NCBI GenBank assembly: GCA_003254925.1
Contig: QANZ01037291.1
Location: forward strand, 111,882-175,881
Reading direction: 5' to 3'
Source: Chamaecrista fasciculata
Lineage: Eukaryota > Streptophyta > Magnoliopsida > Fabales > Fabaceae
Length of the DNA: 64,000 nucleotides
The notes under the pieces were generated by a model that saw nothing but the letters and a program-made list of their open reading frames with translations, searched no databases and had not been told where the DNA came from. Position numbers and translations under genes: made by a program. Within the stretch, counting starts at the first letter, position 1. The number at the start of each line of letters is the position of its first letter. This document shows positions 24,517-34,328 of this stretch, in pieces.

Positions 24517-25141
24517 ATTATCTAGAGAGCTGATTATCTAGAGCGCCACTTGCATCCTTTTCTTAGTTAGGTGTCTTTTTTTTGAACAAATCTCTGTTAA
24601 GGTTTCCAAACAAGAAGGAAAGCGCGGTTGGGGAACCCCTCCTCCTCTTTTTTTTTTTGTTTATAATTTTTTGCCATTTGTTTTCCTTATTTTTTTTATA
24701 GAAAATCTCTTCTTTTCTTAGTGAAGGATTTCTTCCAGTGTTGTCAGAACCGAACCGGATAGAGACTCGAACAAATATTCGGTTCACGGTTTGATTGGTT
24801 CAATCGGTTGAACCATCGGTCGGACCGGATGACCCAATAAATAATTATTTTTAATATATTAAATATAAATACTCTATATATTTTTTGTTTGCGGTTTAAG
24901 AGATGCATTTAATTTATTACTAAATACATTTCTTCATCTAAATAATATAATTTTTCTCTCCACTACTAGAGATTCTAGATTAAATGCATTTTTTCAAGCA
25001 AATGAATGGACTGAATGCATCCTAAACAAGATCTAATAAGTCATAAATTCATAATAATTAATTAAATTCAACATTTCAACCCTCAAATTTCAAGTTCAAC
25101 AAAAAATAGAGGAAGAGGACCAAATAAGAGAATATTTAGAG

Positions 25142-26091
25142 GGCTTAAGTGCACTTTTGGTCCCAAAACTATGACAAAGGTTTCATTGTGGTCCCATAAC
25201 TTTTTTTGTTGCAATTTTGGTCCCATAAATATGACAAAGTTTTCATTTTGGTCCCATAACTTTTTTTGTTGCAATTTTGGTCCCATAACTATGACAAAGG
25301 TTTCATTTTGGTCCCATAACTTTTTTTGTTGCAATTTTGGTCCCATAACTTCTCAAAAGGTTCCACCGTTAGTCCCTTGGTGAATTCCATCCATATTTAG
25401 CCGTTAAGTATGACGTGACATAGTGACTAGGAATATGATGTGGCAAAATAAGATGAAATGGACTGAAATAGGATCTATATGCAACATATTAAAACTTATC
25501 TATACCCAACCACAATATATACAAAGAGTGGTACTTCCTCTTCCTCGTCAGTCCAACGAGACTTCCTCTTCCTCGTTCCGCTTCCCGATTCGTCGTCGCC
25601 GCCGCTTTGGTCGTTCGACTCTGGCTGAGGATCCCATCGACTTCGTCGGCGCCTTCTACTTGAAGTCTCTTCTTCCCCCACCAAATTGGTCCCTGTCAGT
25701 ACCACTCTTTGTATATTTTGTGGTTGGGTATAGATAAGTTTTAATATGTTGCATATAGATCCTATTTCAGTCCACTTCATCTTATTTTGCCACATCATGA
25801 TTCTAGTTACTATGTCACGTCATACTTAACGGCTAAATATGGATGGAATTCACCAAGGGACTTACGGTGGAACCTTTTGAGAAGTTATGGGACCAAAATT
25901 GCAACAAAAAAAGTTATGGGACCAAAATGAAACCTTTGTCATAGTTATGAGACCAAAATTACAACAAAAAAAGTTATAGGACCAAAATGACACCTTTGTC
26001 ATAGTTATGGGACCAAAATTGCAACAAAAAAATTTATGGGACCAAAATGAAACCTTTGTCATAGTTATGGGACCAAAAGTGCACTTAAGCC
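25142..26091. mobile_element. Pack-MULE carrying a splicing factor 1 gene fragment
   Basis: A 950-bp element with inverted arms of about 390 bp (25142-25535 and 25698-26091), starting GGCTTAAGTGCAC at each end and built from TTTTGGTCCCATAACT repeats. It is flanked by an exact 9-bp duplication TATTTAGAG (25133-25141 and 26092-26100). Between the arms lie 162 GC-rich bases with clear coding character on the minus strand. Long arms, 9-bp duplication and captured host sequence fit a non-autonomous Mutator-like Pack-MULE. Its nearest relative in the window, without cargo, is 19636-20107. Confidence 0.88.
25536..25697 (-). pseudogene. Captured N-terminal fragment of splicing factor 1 (SF1/BBP)
   Basis: The minus-strand frame reads through residues such as [16 protein letters not shown], then an acidic Gly/Asp/Ser stretch, then [15 protein letters not shown]. 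This order (RRRRSRWD, spacer, [14 protein letters not shown]) is that of plant splicing factor 1 homologues, whose RKRKSRW is the U2AF-ligand motif that binds the UHM domain of U2AF65. Only about 50 residues are present; KH and zinc-knuckle domains are absent. The frame stays open into both arms (25798-25496, 100 codons with an ATG in the right arm), so a chimeric peptide is possible on paper. Expression is unknown. The identification is from memory of the family. Confidence 0.8.
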
Positions 26092-26289
26092 TATTTAGAG
26101 AGCATAAGCAAAAAAAAGCTTGTTGGACCACCGGTTCGGTCCACCGGTTGGACCCCAGTTCGCCGGTTTTGTCCGGTTCAATCCGGTCCAACCGACAATT
26201 TGATTTTTTTTGTCGAACCTACTCGCTTTCACATTCAGTTGACGGTCATGCCGTCCAGTCCGGTTCTGACAACACTGATTTCTTCTCTC

Positions 26290-26776
26290 TTCTTTGAAAG
26301 ATGTTATATTTTTAAAGCCTTTCTCGATACTCTTTATCTAGAACTTATACTCCTTTTCAAAAGAAAATGATGATAAAAAAACTAATCCTAAGAGAGAATT
26401 TCAAAGATCTAGCAGTTTTTTAAAGATTAACGAAATAGGTGGAAATTGGATTGCAAAGAGATGATGGCTTGTGGTTATGGAGCCCTCTCTACCAAGGAAG
26501 ATCTCTTTTGCTCGTTTTGCGTCTATTGTGTTATTTTACTAGATAAAATTTTGTTAATTAGTTATTCTCATTTCTATTACAATCTTGTAACGATTTATTG
26601 TATTTTTCTCCTCGTGTGTGTTGCTTAAAGCAGGAATATTTTCAGAAAACTTGATATATATTTTATGTATTTCTTGTTCCTTGTCTCTTAGGATTCTTTT
26701 TCTCTCAATTTTTTAGACTTGTATTACATCTCTTTCTTTCATGAATTCATCATTTACCAAAAAAAAAAAAAAAANC
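26290..26776 (+). mobile_element. Possible LINE 3' tail ending in poly(A)
   Basis: T-rich, non-coding sequence ends CATCATTTACC followed by an A-run of about 17 and an unknown base. The other LINE tail in the window (37199-37400) also ends TTTATTTACC plus A-run. No reverse transcriptase is present, so this is tentative. Confidence 0.3.
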
Positions 26777-27104
26777 AAAGAAAAAAGCCAATTTTTTTTT
26801 TATCATTGGGGACTGTGTGAATCTTTTGAAAAAAAAATTAAAAAACAATATTTATTATACTTGAGTCATTGAGGGAAAAAAGTGTAGAAGTAGGTTTTTA
26901 ATGTCAATAAAGGCACTATCAAGGTCATGCACGTAATAAAGCCTGCTTTTTGGCCTATAGAATCTCTTAAGTAATTCCTACCCATCGTATTTCACAGCTT
27001 TTTTGTTTTTTATTTTTTTTTCCTTTTTGGCCATACCGTATTAGAAAGCTTCCCTTCACTTCAGAGGGTAAAAATATACAAAAACTTATTTGACTTGTGT
27101 GCCC
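26777..27104. other. Intergenic region
   Basis: AT-rich with homopolymer runs; nothing supported. Confidence 0.4.
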
Positions 27105-27139
27105 TGAAAATGGATCCTCTGCAGTGTACAGTCTCTGTA

Positions 27140-27240
27140 GTTTAGAGAGAGAATGGAAGAGTTAGAGAGAGAAGTGTAGATCCCACTATATTAGTGGGAT
27201 CTACACTTCTCTCTCTAACTCTTCCATTCTCTCTCTAAAC
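27140..27240. repeat. Perfect 49-bp palindrome with 3-bp loop
   Basis: Arms 27140-27188 and 27192-27240 are exact reverse complements (starting GTTTAGAGAGAGAATGG), with TAT between. Outside, about 30 bp on each side are imperfectly inverted (GGATCCTCTGCAG and its counterpart). It is probably the core of a short MITE related to 16531-16721. A transcript would fold into a perfect hairpin. Confidence 0.85.
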
Positions 27241-28813
27241 TGCATGAAATGCATACAAATGGAGACTACAGAGAATCCAGATCCGTGTGCCCTGCGTTCT
27301 AAAGTGCCCTGCGTTCTAAAGTGCGTGTCATCCCTAATTCCAACTTACCTTCTTTCGGAACAAAATTATTCTACACTCTTTCAATTTTGTTTTAAAAAGC
27401 TATTAATAACATTCTAAAGTGCGGTTCATTTTCCGAATTAAATATCTAAAGTGAATCAATTCAATAATTAATTAGAGAATATGTCTATGAACATAAATCT
27501 CGGCGAAGTGGGATCATGTTATGTTTGGGGTTAATTAGCTTGACACCATTTACCAATTAACATTGAAAAGGAAATACAGGTTTAAGTGTTTAACACAGTG
27601 TCGATCTTAATTATGGAATTATTGGCAATCATCTTTTATTGGTAGGGTATCTTCTTTGTCTCTTAAATGCATCCCAGATCGATAGCTATCGTAAATTAAT
27701 TAACATTAAAAATAAATAAATAAATAAATAATACAGATTTAACACTTTATCGATGTAAATTACTAAATTATGACATGTAGAAATTCTTTAAAATAATTCA
27801 TGAGAAAAATACTATATGATAAAAAATAATTATATCATAATTGAAATTTTTAAATAATATTAATAGATTCATGAGAAAAATATCATTTCATAACACAATG
27901 TCCATAATTCTCAACATAATAAAATAGTCTAAAAAAATCTCACTCAAAACATAATTGAAATAATTCTCAAAATAACATGAAAATAAAAATTCATACTATT
28001 TATGAGTAACTAAGAACATAATGCACAATATCTTTTTTCAACCCTGGATCCAAAGTGAAGAAATAATCAATCAGATTGTTGTCCCATGTCATGTAGAGAA
28101 AGAATTAATTAGGAGAAATTAATTAGGGGTTATAAAGTCATTTTGGATGAAAAAAATAATCTCATGTCATGGGATTAGACTAATCACACCCCCTAGGGTG
28201 GGATTAAAAAATAACTATTTTAAGAAATTATGCTATTCCTGAGAATACAATATTCCCGGGACTAATTTTCCAATCTGGGTACCAAACGCGAGATTACTCT
28301 AGTCTGGAGCTCATAATTCTGGGACTATTTTTCCAATTTGTGTTCCAAAAAAACGCCTCCTATTGTGAATCATCTTAATTTTGGTAATGATATCCTTTTT
28401 GTTTCCTAAATTCAACCCCGTGTAAAATTAGGAAAATGAAAATACCACACAGAACTCAAATTTTTTAAGAGTTATAATTTTGTTATTGTTAGATTAATTT
28501 TTGGAATTTAATAACACGTAATTATATATATATATAAAAAGAAGATTATACTCATTTTATGATGGATTTTAAAATAATGTAATAACAGAATTATTAACAT
28601 GTTTTTAGAATCTTAACTCTATAAAAGACCCGTAATAACAGTAAGTACGAAAAACCCAGAAGAATTAGCAAAAAGTTTCAACAAAACAATACTAAGCTTA
28701 TATTCGATTCTTCATAGAGCTGGCAAATTAACAAACTTGTCCCGCATGGGAAAACAACTTAGTACCTACCGACGTAATCCACTCAAGCTGTCATGTACAA
28801 AAAGTAAACTAGA
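27241..28813. other. Intergenic AT-rich region
   Basis: No gene. A segment at about 28040-28340 contains CCCGGGACTAATTTTCC and a second GGGACTATTTTTCC, and may be a decayed MITE. No clean boundaries. Confidence 0.35.
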
Positions 28814-29238
28814 TATTATTTTGGTCAGAATTTTAAATTGGTCCCAAATATGGAGTCGATTTAAATTGATCCTAAATACTTTATTGACAAAACATGCAAG
28901 TCAGTCCCTGAAAGATACACGTACTGGCACTTTAGTCCCTGAATAATGGAAATATCACTTTTAGTCCCTGAAAGATACTGACGTTTAAACAAGTTAGTCC
29001 TTCCGTTCAGATCTGTCAAATGCACTTAACGTTTGTGCTGAGTTGGCTGTTAATCTCATTAGGTGGCACGTTAAGTATTTGCTCCTTCAGCAAATTATTT
29101 GTGTTAGCTGGCAGAAAGCAAAACGACATATCTCATCTCATATCCCCACTACAAAAACGGAATTCATCCCATTAACCCTAAAAACGTCTGAAAAACAGAG
29201 GCTAACGAAGGAAGAGGACAAAGGAAGAGAACGATGGA

Positions 29239-30281
29239 ATGAAAGTGGCGATTTTGACTGTCAAAAAGGAGATAAACTACGGAAGCCGATTCTATAAATG
29301 TCCACTATACAAGGTAAGGGATTGTTAAAACAATATACTGCAGAGTAGTGAGTTTTTAAGCTAGGGAGTTTGATAAGAGAACATCTAGGAGTTTGTAAGC
29401 TACAATAATCTTCTTGAAATATATAGAGCATTTATCTGATATGAACCACAAAAAGGAACATAATGAATTGTAGATAAAAAAGCCAATTGTAAAATTTTTT
29501 TCGAAGAAACACATTAGAAAAGGCAAACAGATGAGTTGTAATCATATATATATGTATAGAAACTCCAGTATTTTTTCATATATATGTATGAATTTGTGTG
29601 TGTGTGTGTGTGAATGTTGTCTTATTTTATGTTTTCATATAGAAAACAAGAGTATTCTTGTCATGAAGAACTAGAAAAACCTCTCTTTTTTTTATGCTTT
29701 CCACTATATTCTCAATAGAACCATGTTGACATATGAGTTTCAAGACAATCTGCCCCCCAATCTCTGCAACACATGATCATGTGGTAGTCATAAATCTGAC
29801 TCTGGACCCTAGAAATAGAATCCACAAAAAAAGACCATGTTCTATCATGATGTTTATGTATATAACTCACTACCTAAATTCTTTGATTGAGAATAAAACT
29901 ACATTTTTTTTCTAGTTGATGTTGAATGTATAGATGGCTGTGAGCTAATTGTATCTTATATTTTTTGTTATCACATTGCAGGACAAGCATTTTAGTTGTG
30001 GATATTTTGAATGGGTTGATAAAGATGAGGATGAGAACAATGAAGATGAAATGGTATCAAACTATGATAAGAAGACTTTGGAGTTAAAGAGGAAAGTGAA
30101 TATGTATAACGAAGATGGAGATGAGAACAAAGAGGAGGAAGTGCTAACAATTTATGATAAGAAGACTTTGAAGTTGAAGAGGAAAGTGAAGATGTATAAG
30201 ATGCAAAATAGTAGACTTAAATTTACTTGTATGGTCTTGGTTGTTACACTTGCAAGTGTTATTTATTTTGCATTGGGCTAG
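29239..30281 (+). CDS. GRF zinc-finger-like protein with coiled coil and C-terminal membrane segment
   Basis: Exons 29239-29313 and 29982-30281 join through a GT-AG intron in phase 0 to give 124 residues. The junction makes NYGSRFYKCPLYKDKHFSCG followed by YFEWVDKDED, the second half of a GRF zinc finger (GRxFxxC ... CGxFxWVD). The first Cys pair of that finger is not seen upstream in this frame, so the start may be wrong or the finger incomplete. Two similar acidic/lysine blocks (YDKKTLELKRKV and YDKKTLKLKRKV) form a likely coiled coil at about residues 45-100. A hydrophobic tail (FTCMVLVVTLASVIYFALG) predicts a membrane anchor. Small GRF-coil-TM proteins of this layout are common in plants and often lie inside MULEs. 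Function is unknown. Confidence 0.65.
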
Positions 30282-31140
30282 TAATATGTTAAAGTATGTT
30301 TTGTAATTTGAACTACCAAGTTGTTGGTATAGGCAGACTATTTAGCCATTAAGCTTGGGTCCTCTGGTTATTGTAATTGTGTTTGGACGAATCTTATTAC
30401 CTCTTTTAGATGGATATAGTAATTGAGTAATAGATGGAATTGTTGCTGGAAAATGTTCAATTTGTTGCTGGAATTATCATATTTTACATGGCTTATTAGG
30501 AAGTAGGTTAAAACATCAACAAGTGGAATATATCTATATGCAAATAAAGCTTGCTCGTATAAGCTATCCAAAAAAAACATCTACTCTGAACATTATAAAT
30601 CATGATATGAATCTTTTCTTTTTAAAACTTATATATAGCAAATATGATGAATCCATGTTCTACCGAAGTGCAAGGTATGATTATTGGGTATAAATGCACT
30701 AGTTACCTTCTCAAGAAATCATTTGATTACCAAAAAAACTATGCTAATTAAATACTCTTCAAAGTATTCTGTCATCCATTTGATGAAACTCATTTAATCT
30801 CTTTCCATCATTTCAGAATCTGAATCTGCCACAGCATCAAAACAACAGTAATATTGAATCTGTCAATTTAAATCTGAATCTGTCAATTCCATAAACATAT
30901 CCAAATTACATAATATTGAACCTTAAATCCATCCAAAATACATAATACCATAAATTTGTCCACACTTTCCATACACAAATCCAAGTTACACACTTTTGAC
31001 ACCTTAAATCCATCCAAAATACATAACACTATCTGAAATACATAACTTCAGTCAAAATACATAAATTCAACCATACATAGATGGTGAACCAGTAAAACCA
31101 AAAATCCACAGCCATAATATAGATTCCACATTAATTAGCT

Positions 31141-31299
31141 TCACTTTTTGGTAGTTGCATATTGGTTTCTGGTGACAATTGGTATCATCTTCCCCAACCT
31201 TGATCTAGTTCCATATGATGCAGCTTGTATAGTTTCACTTGTTAAATTCAGATGCCTATAAGGATCATGAGGCATTGCAACAGGTGTAGGCACAAAAAT
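31141..31299 (-). CDS. Possible terminal exon of an unrecognised minus-strand gene
   Basis: On the minus strand, an acceptor-like TGTATTGTAG is followed by 52 codons with ordinary coding composition (beginning IFVPTPVAMPHDPYRHLNL, ending NQYATTKK) and a stop. It could be the last exon of a gene carried by the MULE, or a relic of the transposase C-terminus. Upstream exons were not found in 31300-32400. No domain is recognised. Confidence 0.3.
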   Translation of the reverse strand: MFVPTPVAMPHDPYRHLNLTSETIQAASYGTRSRLGKMIPIVTRNQYATTKK

Positions 31300-33408
31300 C
31301 TACAATACAGTGAAGAACTATACCAAATTAGAAGCCAAATCAGAAATGATAGAACATATTAAGTTGAAATTAATCCAAGTTAGTAATAAATAAACCAAGT
31401 CAGTAATAGTTAAACAAAGATGTTGAAGAAGCAAAGCTGTAAAGCCTAAAAGAAGAAGCAAGTTGTAAAGTCAACTACAACTAATACACTCAGAATAAAG
31501 AAGGCAAGCTGTAATCCACACAGTAAAGAACAAACCAAATCCCACAAAAACCAGACAAGCATAATCCATAATAATACTTTAATAAACATAATAATACTAC
31601 ATTGACAAAATATAAGATATGCACATACCAAAAACAATTTAATAAACATATTAACTGGATATGCCCATAACAGATTAACAATAAAACTTTGACAAACTTT
31701 AATTACCATAACAATACCACAATTTAAAATAAAACTTTAATAAAATACAAGTACAAGAATAATGAGCAAACAGTTCTTCCACTTTAATATCTTTCACTTT
31801 AACCTTATATGGATTAAATGAAATCACCAACCACAATAAAATACAAATGGAAAATCACCAACAACAATGTACAAAAGGGACCACAATGCTCCATCTAATA
31901 TAAAGAAATGCACATCAACTATGCAGTCAAACTCCAACTATAATAAAAAATGGCAAAAATGCACAAATGGGACCACAATGTTCCATTTCACATGAAAACA
32001 ATGACCCACCACAATAAAATACACAAGAAAAGCACATCAATAACAGAAACACATCACATAAACACGTGTGGTCCCTTTCTCCTTTCTTATTTTAACATGA
32101 CAGTGTCAGGAATCTACAAATTCCACTCACAAATGACAAAGAAAATCGAATCTTAAGCATTTCTAAAAGCAAAATCAACTTCTATGTACAGATTCCACTG
32201 ACAAAAGACAAACAAAATGGAATCTTAACAACTATCAAGATGAAAGAAAACTTGAACGCACCAGCAGACGCAAAATCAAACTTTCAAGAGGATGAAGATA
32301 GATTTGAACGACCAACAAATGTGAAATCGGCCTTGACGAAACCCTAGCGCAACTCAGCGTTGACGAAACCCTAGCTCAATGCGAAATCAGTGAAGAATTA
32401 TGTCGTTTGGCCATGGCTGTTATGTAATGTTTAATTTATCTAAGTATCGAACCCTAATGTTACTTGGCCGCCAACTCAATGCCTCCGTGTCAGCCATATG
32501 GGCACTTAACTGACCACATGTATATTTAACGGCAGAATCATTCAGGGACTAAACGTGACATTTCCATCATTCAGGGACTGAGTTGCTAGTACGTGTATCT
32601 TTCAGGGACTGAGTTGCATGTTTAGTCATACTTTATTTGTTTCATATTGGTCCTAAATATTTGCATAATTTCTCAAATTGGTCTCAAATTACTAAATATA
32701 GTCATATCTCTCTCGTTTCAAGCTAAGTTTGAATGTGACAAATATGAAGTTGCGAGTTATTTTTAACAAGTACTTTCTCTATCAACATGGAACCGTCAAC
32801 AATCATGGTCAAATCGAGTCTCGAAAGTGAACCGCTCATTTTATGGTTGAACAAGCAAAGTTTGTTATATCTTTCTCGTTTCAAGTTCGAATGCGACAAT
32901 TTCAAAACTATATTAACTCTTGAAGATATTTTTCTTTGCCCAATTAAAATCATTAGCAAATGAGGTCAAATAATTGCATTTCAAAAGCATATTTGAGACA
33001 CCAAAACCTACTTTTGGGGAGTGATTTGAGATCGTTTATTGACGATCTCAATTTGACACGAAAAAACTCTTCCAAAGGTAACATATAGTTTCAAAATCGT
33101 CGTATTTTGACTTGAAACAAGAATGATATGACCAACGTAGCTTGTTTAATTGTCAAAAGAGCGACATACTTTCGGGATCTGATTTGACTTTTTTTGTTGA
33201 TGACCCAAACTGAATAGAGAAATTAAAGTACTCGTAAAAAATAACTCATAACTCTGGATTCATCGCATTCGAACTTGAAACAAGAGAGATATGATCACAT
33301 TCAATAGTTTGGGACCAATTTGATAAATTATATATGCAAACATGTAGGACCAATTTAAAAATTTCCACAGACATTTAGAACTAATTTGAGGTTTTGACCT
33401 ATTATTTT

Positions 33409-33639
33409 TTATATTCTTGTTCTCATATTTTTAACAATAATTAATGAGGAAAATAAATATCTTTTTTAGTTTTTCGTAATATTATGTTTTAAGATAAAAA
33501 TTTCATGTCTTTTAAATTTTAATAATGATAAAATTAAGTTAATGTGTTCATCATTTAATTTTGTAAAGATGCAATTAAAATTAATTTAATCTTTTTTTAT
33601 TAAGAATATTAATTAAGGTTTAGCACAAATTCAACTATT
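33409..33639. other. AT-rich intergenic DNA
   Basis: Short AT-rich stretch between the outer MULE-type element and the LINE tail. Nothing supported. Confidence 0.4.
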
Positions 33640-33936
33640 TCTACCGTAAATACCACAAAGATTATCAAGTCCAATTCTGCGGTGGCTGTCCAGTTTATGA
33701 TCAATGGGGTTGCCTCGTCTCATCCTTCCTCCAACTTAGTTGCCCAGACTCGCAATATCCTTGTGGAAAGTGATATTCATGTGGAAATTTTTTTTTTGCA
33801 ACGGAAACGAGGCCTAATTGAAATAAATGTGATTACAAAACAAGTGTGATAAGGAAATAAAATTAAACAAAGACTTGAAATCTAAATAGTGGATGTTCTC
33901 GAAGAAACGGATGTTTCTGTCGCGGCAGATGGTGTT

Positions 33937-34328
33937 TCAATCCTGCAGAAGAACTTCGTTTGAGTAGTGAGACACCTTAAGCTGACATCCATCCAGTATA
34001 TATTTATTGGTGAAAATTTCAATGTTACGGATGTCGCCACGTTGGATATGAATTAGAAATTTGTGTAAGCCGACCAAAACAGTGTTGAGAATTTTGGATC
34101 TGACATCCTCCGAGTAGGTGAAGATAGGCTGTATGGCTCCGGGGTAGATGATGAAGATGATAAAGAGGTTAATTTGATTCTTTCTGTCTTTAGACCAAAC
34201 AGCATGCAGTGTTAGGTGGTCAGAGTTTCTGGGCGGACAAGCAGTCTGCATTACCGATCACTTGCGCATATTGTGGTTTGCAGGGTTCCGGTAATCATCG
34301 GTCCGTTGGAGATCTGACATGTAGAGGG
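33937..34328 (-). pseudogene. 3' part of the nested LINE, degraded
   Basis: Between the zf-RVT stretch and the poly(A) tail, short open stretches (for example 34251-33937) show no clear RNase H motifs. This is the decayed C-terminal part plus 3' UTR of the same LINE. Confidence 0.5.

Larger units (their letters stand above)
24736..26277. mobile_element. hAT-type element hosting a nested Pack-MULE
   Basis: Ends CAGTGTTGTCAGAACCG and its complement are flanked by an exact 8-bp duplication ATTTCTTC (24728-24735 and 26278-26285), the hAT signature. The arms are rich in CCGGTT/AACCGG. The core is split by a 950-bp MULE-type element with its own 9-bp duplication (25142-26091). Without the insertion the element would be about 580 bp and non-coding. 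Confidence 0.88.
28886..32627 (+). mobile_element. Nested 3.7-kb MULE carrying a GRF zinc-finger gene
   Basis: Terminal inverted repeats of more than 100 bp begin GACAAAACATGCAAGTCAG (left) and GACTAAACATGCAACTCAG (right, reversed), each followed by repeated AGTCCCTGAA units. A 10-bp duplication ATACTTTATT flanks it (28876-28885 and 32628-32637). No transposase is recognisable, so it is non-autonomous. It carries the gene at 29239-30281 and a possible terminal exon on the other strand at 31141-31299. Confidence 0.85.
28823..33399. mobile_element. Outer MULE-type element split by a nested MULE
   Basis: The ends GGTCAGAATTTTAAATTGG and (reversed) GGTCAAAACCTCAAATTAG are flanked by an exact 9-bp duplication TATTATTTT (28814-28822 and 33400-33408). 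The element's own sequence is 28823-28885 plus 32638-33399, about 825 bp, non-coding and rich in TTGGTCC motifs. It is the same family as the intact copy at 43301-43817. It is interrupted by the 3.7-kb MULE at 28886-32627. Confidence 0.85.

Noticed and set aside
25171..25383. ORFs of repeated SFWSHNFFCCNFGPIT-like units
   Set aside because: They are translations of the repeated TTTTGGTCCCATAACT units in transposon arms; no protein is implied.
28876..32637. CRISPR-like repeated AGTCCCTGAA units
   Set aside because: They are subterminal repeats of MULE arms in a plant genome, not spacer-separated repeats.
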